A stretch of 64,000 nucleotides of DNA, from positions 1-64,000 of the forward strand of contig CAJJNQ010000006.1 of NCBI GenBank assembly GCA_905193155.1. The letters run 5' to 3'. The translations under genes and the position numbers were made by a program. Positions 33,528 through 41,043 of the stretch are shown piece after piece. The DNA is from an uncultured Christensenella sp. (GTDB lineage: Bacteria > Bacillota > Clostridia > Christensenellales > UBA1750). Under the pieces are notes generated by a model that saw only the letters and a list, made by a program, of their open reading frames with translations, did no database searches and was not told the DNA's origin. The first letter of the stretch is position 1. Every line of letters begins with the position of its first letter.

Positions 33528-34484
33528 TTACTTGTTCACCAGGTGAATCGCGAAACCGCCGATCTCGTCCTTGAGGTAGATGGCGTTGAGCTTCTCGCCC
33601 TTGTACTTGGCGGTGGACTCGTCAAACTCGAAGCCCTGAGACTCAAGGTAAGCCTTGGCGCGGACCACAGAGGTGGTACCCACGGCGATGTGGCCGTTCT
33701 TGCCCAGGTAAGGAGCCTTCATGCACTCCACAGCGGTGCCGGCGAAGGTGGAAGAGTTGCCTTCCTTGACCGCCCAGCCGAACAGCGCGGAGAACTTCTT
33801 GGCGACCTTGAGCGCTTCCTCGGGATCGGCGCAGTTGACGCCGATGTGCTTGAGCTCGAAGCCCAGCATGGTCTTGACCGCAGAGCGGGTCAGCTCGGTG
33901 ATCTTGGCGAAGTTCTTGGTGGCGACAGCTTCCTTATCGACCATCCAGGAACCGCCGCAGGCGATGATCTTGTCAAACGCCAGGTAATCCAGCAGGTTCT
34001 TCTCGTTCACGCCGCCGGTGGGCATGAACTTCATCTGACCGTAGGGAGCGGCAACCGCCTTGATGACCTTCAGGCCGCCCATCGCCTCAGCGGGGAAGAA
34101 CTTGACGACCTTCAGGCCGAAGCTCATGGCTGCTTCGATATCGGAAGTGGTGGGGCAGCCGGGGAAGATCGGATAACCATTCTTGACACAGTAGCCGACG
34201 ACTTCAGGGTTGAAGCCGGGGGAAACGATGAACTTGGCGCCCGCGCCGATGGCACGGTCCACCTGATCGATGGTCAGCACGGTGCCGGCGCCGACGAGCA
34301 CGTCGGGCAGCTCCTTGGCGACGCGGCGGATGGACTCCTCCGCAGCAGCGGTGCGGAAGGTGATCTCCGCAACCGGCAGACCGCCCTCAGCCAGGGCTTT
34401 GCAAAGCGGCACAGCGTCGTCCGCATCATTGAGCACAACCACGGGCACGATGCCCAGGGCTTCGATTTTCTTGTTGATGTCCAT
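33528..34484 (-). CDS. eda: KDPG/KHG aldolase fused to a VOC-like domain
   Basis: Residues 1-210 are the class I aldolase that splits 2-keto-3-deoxy-6-phosphogluconate or 4-hydroxy-2-oxoglutarate: EITFRT with the catalytic Glu, GAGTVLT, SPGFNPEVV, and VVKFFPAE with the Schiff-base Lys. The usual protein ends near 205-215 aa; here about 105 more residues follow (GFELKHIGVNC, AVGTTSVVRAKAYLESQGFEFDE, and IYLKDEIGGFAIHLV), with the pattern of a glyoxalase/VOC domain. No stop separates them. No Entner-Doudoroff partner genes are adjacent; uronate catabolism would be a logical use. Start behind GGGAGA. Confidence 0.88.
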   Translation of the reverse strand: MDINKKIEALGIVPVVVLNDADDAVPLCKALAEGGLPVAEITFRTAAAEESIRRVAKELPDVLVGAGTVLTIDQVDRAIGAGAKFIVSPGFNPEVVGYCVKNGYPIFPGCPTTSDIEAAMSFGLKVVKFFPAEAMGGLKVIKAVAAPYGQMKFMPTGGVNEKNLLDYLAFDKIIACGGSWMVDKEAVATKNFAKITELTRSAVKTMLGFELKHIGVNCADPEEALKVAKKFSALFGWAVKEGNSSTFAGTAVECMKAPYLGKNGHIAVGTTSVVRAKAYLESQGFEFDESTAKYKGEKLNAIYLKDEIGGFAIHLVNK

Positions 34485-34563
34485 AAAACGAATCTCCCTT
34501 CATATGTCTGTTGTCTGTTGGACAGTCGATGCGAGCCGGGATAGGGCTCGCTTCCTTATCTAT

Positions 34564-34592
34564 ATCTTAACGCAACAGATGCCGACTGGCAA
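34564..34592 (-). promoter_or_regulatory. promoter and leader hairpin of the aldolase gene
   Basis: The minus strand has -35 TTGCCA (34587-34592), 17 bp, and -10 TAAGAT (34564-34569). Downstream, a 7-bp hairpin GCGAGCC / GGCTCGC (34531-34551) and a TGTC-N5-GACA inverted repeat (34512-34524) lie in the leader and could serve regulation. Confidence 0.5.
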
Positions 34593-34655
34593 CCGTTTGA
34601 ACCGAATTTTTCCCATCGGGTTCACGATGCGGAACTGCGTTTCAAAAAACCGCTC

Positions 34656-34684
34656 TTGACTTCTCCCCCGGAATCGACTACCAT
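34656..34684 (+). promoter_or_regulatory. promoter for nadE
   Basis: -35 TTGACT (34656-34661), 17-bp spacer, -10 TACCAT (34679-34684), about 42 bp before the nadE ATG. Confidence 0.55.
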
Positions 34685-34726
34685 CAAAGCAATCTGAAAA
34701 CCTTGCTGCAAGGGGGATTTCCAACC

Positions 34727-36628
34727 ATGAAAGACGGTTTTGTGCGCATCGCCGCGGCTACGCCCTCGCTGCGCGTAGCCGACTGTGCATATAACGCAGA
34801 ACAAACCATCTCGCTGGCGCGCCGCGCTGCGGATGAAGGCGCTGCGGTCGTTGTTTTTCCGGAATTGGGGCTGACGGGGTATACCTGCGGGGATCTCTTT
34901 CTTTCCCAAACGCTGCTGGAGGGCGCAGAAAACGCGCTGGACCATATTCTGGAAGAAACGGCCGCTCTCAACGCAGTGCTGCTCGTCGGCCTGCCGGTGC
35001 GCTGCGGCGCAGCGCTTTACAACTGCGCGGCGGTGATGACGGGCGGCAAGTTGCTGGGACTGATCCCCAAGACCTATCTGCCCAATTATGCCGAGTTTTA
35101 TGAAGCGCGGCATTTCTCTTCCAGAAAGGACGTCGATGAAGAAATCGTGCTGGCCGGACAGACCGTGCGCCTTTGCGCGCGGCAGATCTTCTGCTGCCGC
35201 CAGCTGCCCGATTTTATGTTCGGCGCGGAGATCTGCGAAGATCTCTGGGTACCGTCCGCACCGTCGGAAAATCTCGCCGCTGCGGGCGCAATGCTGATCT
35301 GCAACCTCTCCGCCAGCGACGAGCTGATCGGCAAGATGCAGTATCGCCGCCAACTGGTCTGCGGACAGTCGGGCCGCCTGATCTGCGCCTATGTCTATGC
35401 CGATGCCGGTCAGGGCGAATCCTCACAGGACATGGTGTTTGCCGGACATAACTTAATTGCCGAAAACGGTTCTCTGCTGGCGGAATCCCGCCGGTTTGAA
35501 ACGGGCCTGACCTTTGCGGACGCAGATCTATCCCGCCTGGCCGCGGAACGCCGCCGCACCACGACCTATCCCAAGTCCGGCTGTGCCGCGCGCGTCCCGT
35601 TCGATCTCGTGCCGCATGAACTTGCACTGCGCCGCACCTTCTCCCCAACGCCCTTTGTGCCGCAGTCTCGTGAAAACCTTGCGGAGCGCTGTGAAGAAAT
35701 CCTCGCCCTTCAGGCGGAGGGGCTGTGTACCCGTCTGCGTCACACGCACTGCCAATGCGCCGTCGTCGGCCTGTCCGGAGGTTTGGATTCCACGCTGGCA
35801 CTGATCGTGATGGTGCACGCCTTTGACCGTCTGGGACTCGACCGCAAGGGCATTCTGGCCGTGACAATGCCCTGCTTCGGCACGACAAAGCGCACCAAGA
35901 GCAACGCGGTCAAGCTCGCGGAAGCCTATGGCGTGACGCTGCGCCAGGTGGACATCACAGCCTCGGTCACGCAGCACTTTGCCGACATCGGGCAGGATAT
36001 GGACGTTCACGACGTGACCTACGAAAACGGCCAGGCGCGCGAGCGGACGCAGGTGCTGATGGACCTGGCCAATAAATGCGGCGGCCTCGTCGTGGGCACG
36101 GGCGATCTTTCCGAGCTTGCGCTGGGCTGGGCGACCTATAACGGCGACCACATGTCGATGTACGCGGTCAACTGCTCCATCCCCAAGACGCTGGTGCGCC
36201 ACCTGACGGCCTATGAAGCCGGCCGCAGTGAAGGCGAGCTGCGGGACGTGCTGCTCGACATTCTTGCCACACCCGTCAGTCCCGAACTGCTGCCGCCCAA
36301 GGATGGCGACATCGCCCAGCGCACCGAGGACATCGTCGGCCCCTATGAGCTGCACGATTTCTTTCTGTATTATCTGCTGCGCTTCGGCTTTGCGCCGCGC
36401 AAAATCTACCGTTTGTGCCGCCTGGCGATGGACGGCCGCTACGACGACACCACCATCAAAAAATGGCTGCTCGTGTTCCTGCGGCGCTTCTTCGCCCAGC
36501 AGTTCAAGCGTTCCTGCCTGCCGGACGGCCCCAAAGTCGGCACGGTCACGCTCTCCCCGCGCGGCGACTGGCGCATGCCCTCCGACGCGGTTTCCGCCCT
36601 GTGGCTGCACGAAGCCGAACAGCTTTGA
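34727..36628 (+). CDS. nadE: NAD+ synthase, glutamine-hydrolysing
   Basis: The 633-aa enzyme amidates nicotinic acid adenine dinucleotide. Its N-terminal nitrilase-like half supplies ammonia: the triad is Glu in FPELGLTGY, Lys in LIPKTYLPNY, and Cys in GAEICEDLW. The C-terminal half has the PP-loop VVGLSGGLDSTLAL and GTGDLSELALGW. The length is typical of the two-domain form. The ATG at 34727 follows AAGGGGGA. It is followed by a tRNA gene with its own promoter. Confidence 0.95.
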   Translation: MKDGFVRIAAATPSLRVADCAYNAEQTISLARRAADEGAAVVVFPELGLTGYTCGDLFLSQTLLEGAENALDHILEETAALNAVLLVGLPVRCGAALYNCAAVMTGGKLLGLIPKTYLPNYAEFYEARHFSSRKDVDEEIVLAGQTVRLCARQIFCCRQLPDFMFGAEICEDLWVPSAPSENLAAAGAMLICNLSASDELIGKMQYRRQLVCGQSGRLICAYVYADAGQGESSQDMVFAGHNLIAENGSLLAESRRFETGLTFADADLSRLAAERRRTTTYPKSGCAARVPFDLVPHELALRRTFSPTPFVPQSRENLAERCEEILALQAEGLCTRLRHTHCQCAVVGLSGGLDSTLALIVMVHAFDRLGLDRKGILAVTMPCFGTTKRTKSNAVKLAEAYGVTLRQVDITASVTQHFADIGQDMDVHDVTYENGQARERTQVLMDLANKCGGLVVGTGDLSELALGWATYNGDHMSMYAVNCSIPKTLVRHLTAYEAGRSEGELRDVLLDILATPVSPELLPPKDGDIAQRTEDIVGPYELHDFFLYYLLRFGFAPRKIYRLCRLAMDGRYDDTTIKKWLLVFLRRFFAQQFKRSCLPDGPKVGTVTLSPRGDWRMPSDAVSALWLHEAEQL

Positions 36629-36670
36629 CGCCGCCCGATCTTCCTTTGCAAAAAAACTGCCCACACCCCC

Positions 36671-36698
36671 TTGACAATTTTGCCCGATCGTGTATAAT
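36671..36698 (+). promoter_or_regulatory. promoter for tRNA-Leu
   Basis: Consensus -35 TTGACA (36671-36676), 16-bp spacer and consensus -10 TATAAT (36693-36698), 14 bp before the tRNA. Confidence 0.85.
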
Positions 36699-36712
36699 AG
36701 TTTTTGTGCTAC

Positions 36713-36795
36713 GCGAGGGTGGCGGAATTGGCAGACGCGCACGTTTGAGGGGCGTGTGGGCAACCATACGGGTTCAAGTCCCGTCCTTCGCACCA
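36713..36795 (+). tRNA. tRNA-Leu (anticodon GAG)
   Basis: The acceptor GCGAGGG pairs with CCTTCGC, the D-arm contains GGCAGA, and the anticodon stem CACGT / GCGTG encloses TTGAGGG, giving GAG (reads CTC and CTT). A long class II variable arm and the T-arm CGGGTTCAAGTCCCG follow. The discriminator is A, and CCA is encoded in the DNA. Confidence 0.96.
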
Positions 36796-36833
36796 AAGAC
36801 GACGAGTTGTAGAAACTTGTCGTCTTTTTCCTT
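36796..36833 (+). terminator. terminator after tRNA-Leu
   Basis: A stem AAGACGACGAGTT with its near-complement AACTTGTCGTCTT and a TTTTT tail directly after the CCA end. Confidence 0.85.
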
Positions 36834-36876
36834 ATAGATAAAATACCCGCTATTCAACTTTATAAGGAGGTCTTTC

Positions 36877-37479
36877 ATGTCAATTTCTGTTGGAAACCGA
36901 GTTCAATCTATGATAGACCATATGTCAAAAAATGAAATCGAGTTAGCTCTCTCTGATATCTGCATTGCGATAGATATCACTTCTCAAAAGTACTATAATG
37001 AATCGAAATCTTCTGCTAGCTGTTATAAACGTTTCCTTAAAGAAAACATGTGGATGATTATTGTTACAGGAATGGGCTCAATAGTATCAGAAACAATTAA
37101 ACTTCCATTCACACACAAGGACATTAAATCTGATGCTGAAGGCTATTGTACATTAGAGCAAGTTATTTATCATGTTATGCGTTGTGGTTTCATTCATGGA
37201 ACTGGCGAGAATAATAATATTATTTGGAATAGAAATATTCCTCTCGGCATTGATAAAAATCATAATTTAAATCTATCCCCAAGTTTCATATGGGGACTTG
37301 CTCTATGCGTTATCACATGTCCGATCAATGCTAACGAACGCGTAGAGGATCTTTGTTGGATATCAACCGCCTCGTTTAAATATTTAATTAACGATTTATG
37401 GGGTAAAAAAGACAGTATAAAGAAAATGATTAAATGCCAATATGACATATCAATTGAGGACAATCTACAAACTCACTAA
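36877..37479 (+). CDS. orphan AT-rich gene, 200 aa, with R-x4-H motif
   Basis: The gene starts at ATG 36877 behind a perfect AAGGAGGTC site. Its base use is strikingly AT-rich (codons such as AAT, ATT, AAA and TTA dominate) against the GC-rich surroundings, and it begins 81 bp after a tRNA, a favoured integration site, so it was probably acquired. The product looks mostly helical, without a signal peptide, and contains RCGFIHGTGE near residue 105, an R-x4-H arrangement like that of HEPN-fold ribonucleases. That likeness is only a motif; I do not recognise the family. Confidence 0.75.
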   Translation: MSISVGNRVQSMIDHMSKNEIELALSDICIAIDITSQKYYNESKSSASCYKRFLKENMWMIIVTGMGSIVSETIKLPFTHKDIKSDAEGYCTLEQVIYHVMRCGFIHGTGENNNIIWNRNIPLGIDKNHNLNLSPSFIWGLALCVITCPINANERVEDLCWISTASFKYLINDLWGKKDSIKKMIKCQYDISIEDNLQTH

Positions 37480-37921
37480 ATAGGGTCAACGATCATATCC
37501 TAATAATATAAATATTCCTTTTTTATTTAAAGTCTACTTAACAAAATCAAAACAACTATCAGCAAAGCCCTTTGTTACTGGCTATATGTCACACCACGTT
37601 GATACGATCTTACATCTGCGCAAGATCACTACTCGATGCCCAATAAATAAGTGACTTTGATATTTCCTACTGCTATCTATTCGCCTTAACGATCTATTTC
37701 CAGTTAGCGTTTAGCCTACTCCGCGATTTCCCTCACATTCATTTCCCCGCCGTATCTATATAATGCCCGAACGTTCTATTCTAGTGCTTTTTCACCAACT
37801 TCAGCGCTCTCTTTTAAATCATCTAATTACCTTTTCCTTTCTGCCGTCTCATAGAATTCAGAGCTGAAATTCCCCATAGTTTTTCGATTTTCTATCATTG
37901 CCAATAGGTCTTCTGGTTTAC
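37480..37921. other. AT-rich non-coding stretch, about 440 bp
   Basis: No open frame longer than about 30 codons with a ribosome site is present on either strand. The base composition stays low in GC, like the preceding gene, and returns to the usual level at the next terminator. One minus-strand frame from about 37886 reads MIENRKTMGNFSSEFYE and later GGEMNVREIAE between several stops; it may be an eroded gene, but stop density is no lower than expected by chance. Confidence 0.5.
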
Positions 37922-37955
37922 AAAAAGGCAGCCACTTTGAAAACGGCTGCCTTTT
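37922..37955 (-). terminator. terminator after fucO (bidirectional)
   Basis: An 11-bp stem AAAAGGCAGCC / GGCTGCCTTTT with T runs on both strands, marking the end of the AT-rich island and of the fucO gene. Confidence 0.85.
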
Positions 37956-37978
37956 CTTTATTTAGCTGAGAAAGTTTA

Positions 37979-39124
37979 TTACATCAGGCTGCGATAAATC
38001 TCGGCGATCTCTTCGACGCTGGTGTCGCGCGGGTTGCCGGGGCGGCAGGCGTCGGCGTAGGCGGACTCGGCCAGCGCAGGGATGTCCTCCTCCTTGACGA
38101 TGCCCTTGAGGGTCGAAGGAATACCAACGTCCTCGGAGAGCTTGCGCACCGCGTCCACAGCGGCCTTGCGGTATTCGGCAGGCGTCATGCTGTCCACGCC
38201 TTCAACGCCCATGGCCCTGGCGATATCCTTGTATTTTTCGCCGGTGTATTCCGCGTTGTAAGCCATGACGGCGGGCAGCAGAATCGCGCAGGCCTTGCCG
38301 TGGGGCGTATCGTAGTAGGCGGAAAGGGTGTGCGCCATGGAGTGATCCACGCCCAGGCCCACGTTGGAGAAGCCCATACCGGCCACATACTGGCCCAGCG
38401 CCATGCCTTCGCGGCCGGCCTTGCCGTTCTTGACCGCGTCGCGAAGCGAACGGGAAATGATCTCGATCGCCTTGATGTGGAACATATCGGAAAGCTCCCA
38501 GGCGCCCTTGGTGATATAGCCCTCAATGGCGTGAGTCAGTGCGTCCATGCCGGTCGCAGCGGTCAGCGACGCGGGCATCGTGGACATCATGTCGGGATCG
38601 ACGACGGCGACGACAGGAATGTCATGCGCGTCCACGCAGACGAACTTGCGCTTCTTCTCCACATCGGTGATGACATAGTTGATGGTGACTTCCGCAGCGG
38701 TGCCGGCAGTGGTGGGAACCGCAATAATCGGAACGCATTTGTTTTTCGTGGGGGCAACGCCCTCCAAAGAGCGCACATCGGCAAACTCGGGGTTGGCGAT
38801 GATGATGCCGACCGCCTTGGAGGTATCCATAGACGAACCTCCGCCGATGGCAACGATGCAGTCTGCGCCGCAGGCCTTGAATTCTTCCACGCCGTGCTGC
38901 ACGTTTTCGATGGTGGGATTGGGCTTAATGTCCGAGTAAAGCTTGTATTCGATGCCCGCTTTTTCCAGCAGGTCCGTCACCTTCTGCGTAACGCCGAACT
39001 TCACCAGATCGGGATCCGATGCGACAAACGCCTTCTTGAAACCGCGGCTTTTGATCTCTTCCGGGATCGCCTGGATCGCGCCCGCGCCATGATAAGAGGT
39101 TTCGTTGAGCATGAACTTGTTCAT
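37979..39124 (-). CDS. fucO: iron-containing alcohol dehydrogenase, FucO (lactaldehyde reductase) type
   Basis: This 381-aa group III dehydrogenase resembles E. coli FucO throughout: ILNETxxxG-like opening, AIGGGSSMDTSKA, PTTAGTAAEVTINYVITD, and the metal ligands in ATGMDALTHAIEGY, VDHSMAH, and TPHGKACAILLP. It reduces lactaldehyde to propanediol or a similar aldehyde with NADH. The ATG at 39124 follows AAAGGTGG; a GTG four codons upstream lies in that site. No fucose or rhamnose genes are adjacent, so its in vivo substrate is uncertain. A -10 TATAAT lies at 39198-39203. Confidence 0.9.
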   Translation of the reverse strand: MNKFMLNETSYHGAGAIQAIPEEIKSRGFKKAFVASDPDLVKFGVTQKVTDLLEKAGIEYKLYSDIKPNPTIENVQHGVEEFKACGADCIVAIGGGSSMDTSKAVGIIIANPEFADVRSLEGVAPTKNKCVPIIAVPTTAGTAAEVTINYVITDVEKKRKFVCVDAHDIPVVAVVDPDMMSTMPASLTAATGMDALTHAIEGYITKGAWELSDMFHIKAIEIISRSLRDAVKNGKAGREGMALGQYVAGMGFSNVGLGVDHSMAHTLSAYYDTPHGKACAILLPAVMAYNAEYTGEKYKDIARAMGVEGVDSMTPAEYRKAAVDAVRKLSEDVGIPSTLKGIVKEEDIPALAESAYADACRPGNPRDTSVEEIAEIYRSLM

Positions 39125-39253
39125 TAAGAATTCCACCTTTCTGTTTGAATAAAGAGGTCAGACCGAATCGAATGCCGATCCTTCCTGCATCATCTATATT
39201 ATAGCGAATGAATTCCTTCTTTTCCAGCATCAAGGCGTTTTTCCATAATTTGT

Positions 39254-39787
39254 TTACAAAGCGGTACCCCTGGTCGGGATGGTGAGTCCGGAAAGATCCG
39301 CCCCTTCCAGCTTCAGGAGTGCAAGCTTTCTCTCCACGCCGCCCGCATAGCCGGTCAGGCTGCCGTTTGCGCCGATCACGCGGTGGCAAGGAATCAGGAT
39401 CGAGATGCGGTTGTGCCCCACCGCGCCGCCCACGGCCTGTGCGGAAAAACGATTTTGCCCGCGCCGCCTGGCGATTTCCGCCGCAATATCGCCATAGGTT
39501 CTGACCTGCCCACAGGGAATTTTGAGCAGAATCTTCCAGACCTCGCGCTGAAACGAGGTTCCGGCCGGGTGCAGAGCAGGCAGCGCTTTCGGCTGTTCGC
39601 CGTGAAAATAAGCGTCCAACCAATGTTTCGTTTCCGTCAGCACCGGCGTTTCCCGTTCTTTGTGCCCCTCCGCAAGCCCCGCCGCGAAATATTTCTGCTC
39701 TTCAAACCACAATCCGATCAAGCCTTGCTCGTCCGCGGCCAGCAGGATGCGCCCCAGCGGCGAATCGTAATATGCGATATCGTGCAT
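39254..39787 (-). CDS. ogt: methylated-DNA-protein-cysteine methyltransferase (Ogt type)
   Basis: The 177-aa protein transfers alkyl groups from O6-alkylguanine to its own cysteine. The C-terminal domain has the helix-turn-helix region (GQVRTYGDIAAEIARR) and the active site LIPCHRVIGANGSLTGY; the N-terminal domain is also present. The ATG at 39787 has GAAGGAGAG upstream. It is 12 bp downstream of a second alkyltransferase-family gene. Confidence 0.93.
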   Translation of the reverse strand: MHDIAYYDSPLGRILLAADEQGLIGLWFEEQKYFAAGLAEGHKERETPVLTETKHWLDAYFHGEQPKALPALHPAGTSFQREVWKILLKIPCGQVRTYGDIAAEIARRRGQNRFSAQAVGGAVGHNRISILIPCHRVIGANGSLTGYAGGVERKLALLKLEGADLSGLTIPTRGTAL

Positions 39788-39799
39788 GGTTTCTCTCCT

Positions 39800-40102
39800 T
39801 CAGCAATCCCAGCCGTATTTTTTCAGATCGACACAGCCGTTTTTCTTCAGTTCGACCCCTTCTCGCGCCAGCAGAAAGCCCTGCTCCGTCCACCCCGGCG
39901 CAAGCCGCCCCGCATGGTTGACCACGCGGTGGCAGGGGTATCGCCCGTAAAATTCCGCCCGTGACAGGACGCACGCCACCAGCCGAGAATTCTTCTCCCG
40001 CCCGATCAGCCGCGCAATCTGTCCGTAGGTGGCTACGTTTCCCTCCGGGATTTCCTCCACCACCGCCAGAATCTCATATGCAAGATCATCGTCCAGTACC
40101 AT
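39800..40102 (-). CDS. MGMT/ATL family protein, DNA-binding domain only
   Basis: At 100 aa this protein is just the C-terminal alkyltransferase-like domain: VATYGQIARLIG then RYPCHRVVNHAGRLAPG. ATL proteins bind alkylated bases and recruit excision repair, and in classical ATLs the cysteine is replaced, often by Trp. Here Cys is kept in PCHR, so the protein may still accept alkyl groups. It lies 2 bp after the XRE regulator and 12 bp before ogt. Confidence 0.85.
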   Translation of the reverse strand: MVLDDDLAYEILAVVEEIPEGNVATYGQIARLIGREKNSRLVACVLSRAEFYGRYPCHRVVNHAGRLAPGWTEQGFLLAREGVELKKNGCVDLKKYGWDC

Positions 40103-40104
40103 TT

Positions 40105-40866
40105 TTACGATTCCCTTTCCTGATAAAATTGCTCCTTCATCCAGTTATCAAAATGATAATCCTCCCCCTCCGCTACATACATATCCGAATAAAGATACGT
40201 AACAATATCCATATCGTCAAACAAATCAAACGCCCATTCGTCCCACTCTATGCCTTCAGCCATCATTTTCTCTTCCTGGAAAAAAGAGGATTCCTCCATC
40301 GCCAAATAGATAACCAGCTCATCCATCACAGAATGTGCCGTCATCGCGGTTCCGTATTTTGCTTTTCCCAGATATCTCTTCAGGGTCGCCCTGAATGCAT
40401 AGACAAAATCGTAATCATATTCTACAAGAAACTGCTCCGGCAACATATCGGCAAGCAGCGAGCAGCCAATCTCTCCCAAATGCGTCCCTTTGGGCGCCTC
40501 TGCCAACTCCTGTAAATCCTGATCGCACTTGTCCAACAGCATCTCACTGCCGATTGCAAAAGAAGCGGCCGCCCCTTTTCCCAATGCCTTATCCAACCAC
40601 GATGACCACCCCGGTTTCTTCTTGCACTCACTTAATGTGATGAGATGCTCATCTCCCGCATCCTCTATCTGCATCCAGTTCAGCGCTTTACACACGCCTT
40701 TCCATTTATCTGCCCGTATTGCCTCTCCGCTTTCATATCTGCACCAGGTTTTTGTCCCCACATGTGCTCGTCTCGCCGCTTCCTCGATCGTCAAGCCCAG
40801 CGCCTTGCGCTGATTTTTGATTCTGCTGCCCATTTCCTTACTTCCGGCAATGGTTGCGTATGCCAT
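40105..40866 (-). CDS. XRE-family helix-turn-helix regulator
   Basis: The N-terminal helix-turn-helix (about residues 12-65) is seen in IKNQRKALGLTIEEAARRAHVGT and WCRYESGE. The remaining 190 residues are acidic, rich in aromatic residues and Met, and not recognised; they may sense a ligand. The start follows CGGAGGG. It heads a three-gene unit with the two alkyltransferase genes, so it probably regulates them or itself. A palindrome in the leader (40882-40893) is a candidate target. Confidence 0.85.
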   Translation of the reverse strand: MAYATIAGSKEMGSRIKNQRKALGLTIEEAARRAHVGTKTWCRYESGEAIRADKWKGVCKALNWMQIEDAGDEHLITLSECKKKPGWSSWLDKALGKGAAASFAIGSEMLLDKCDQDLQELAEAPKGTHLGEIGCSLLADMLPEQFLVEYDYDFVYAFRATLKRYLGKAKYGTAMTAHSVMDELVIYLAMEESSFFQEEKMMAEGIEWDEWAFDLFDDMDIVTYLYSDMYVAEGEDYHFDNWMKEQFYQERES

Positions 40867-40881
40867 AGTCTTCCCTCCGTT

Positions 40882-40931
40882 CTGACCAGTCAGTATATTG
40901 TCATTTTATCATTATTCTTTTTATATGTCAA
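40882..40931 (-). promoter_or_regulatory. promoter and candidate operator of the XRE-alkyltransferase operon
   Basis: The minus strand has -35 TTGACA (40926-40931), exactly 17 bp of AT-rich spacer, and -10 TAAAAT (40903-40908). The palindrome CTGAC-N2-GTCAG (40882-40893) lies just after the transcription start, well placed for repression. Confidence 0.65.
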
Positions 40932-40960
40932 GAAAAAAAGCGGATTGAATTCTTCCCCGT

Positions 40961-41002
40961 TAAAAAACAGCAGGTGAACCATAGATTCACCTGCTGTTTT
41001 TT
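40961..41002. terminator. bidirectional hairpin between the XRE promoter and the PHP gene
   Basis: A perfect stem TTAAAAAACAGCAGGTGAA with its complement, a short loop, and T runs on both sides. For the minus strand it ends the PHP-gene transcript region upstream of the XRE promoter only in the opposite sense: it stops any plus-strand read-through and any read-out toward the operon. Confidence 0.75.
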
Positions 41003-41043
41003 AATTTAGGATTGTCCTTCGCCTTCCGGTGTATTAAGATAGG

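Noticed and set aside
34501..34560. Leader hairpin before the aldolase gene considered as a riboswitch
   Set aside because: Only one 7-bp stem and a short inverted repeat are visible; no known riboswitch core was recognised.
37560..37890. Stops in the AT-rich stretch read as Gln (alternative code)
   Set aside because: The intact gene in the same island ends normally in TAA, and stop frequency in the stretch is not below chance.
37480..37921. AT-rich stretch considered as a replication origin
   Set aside because: No cluster of DnaA boxes and no dnaA, dnaN or gidA neighbours were seen.
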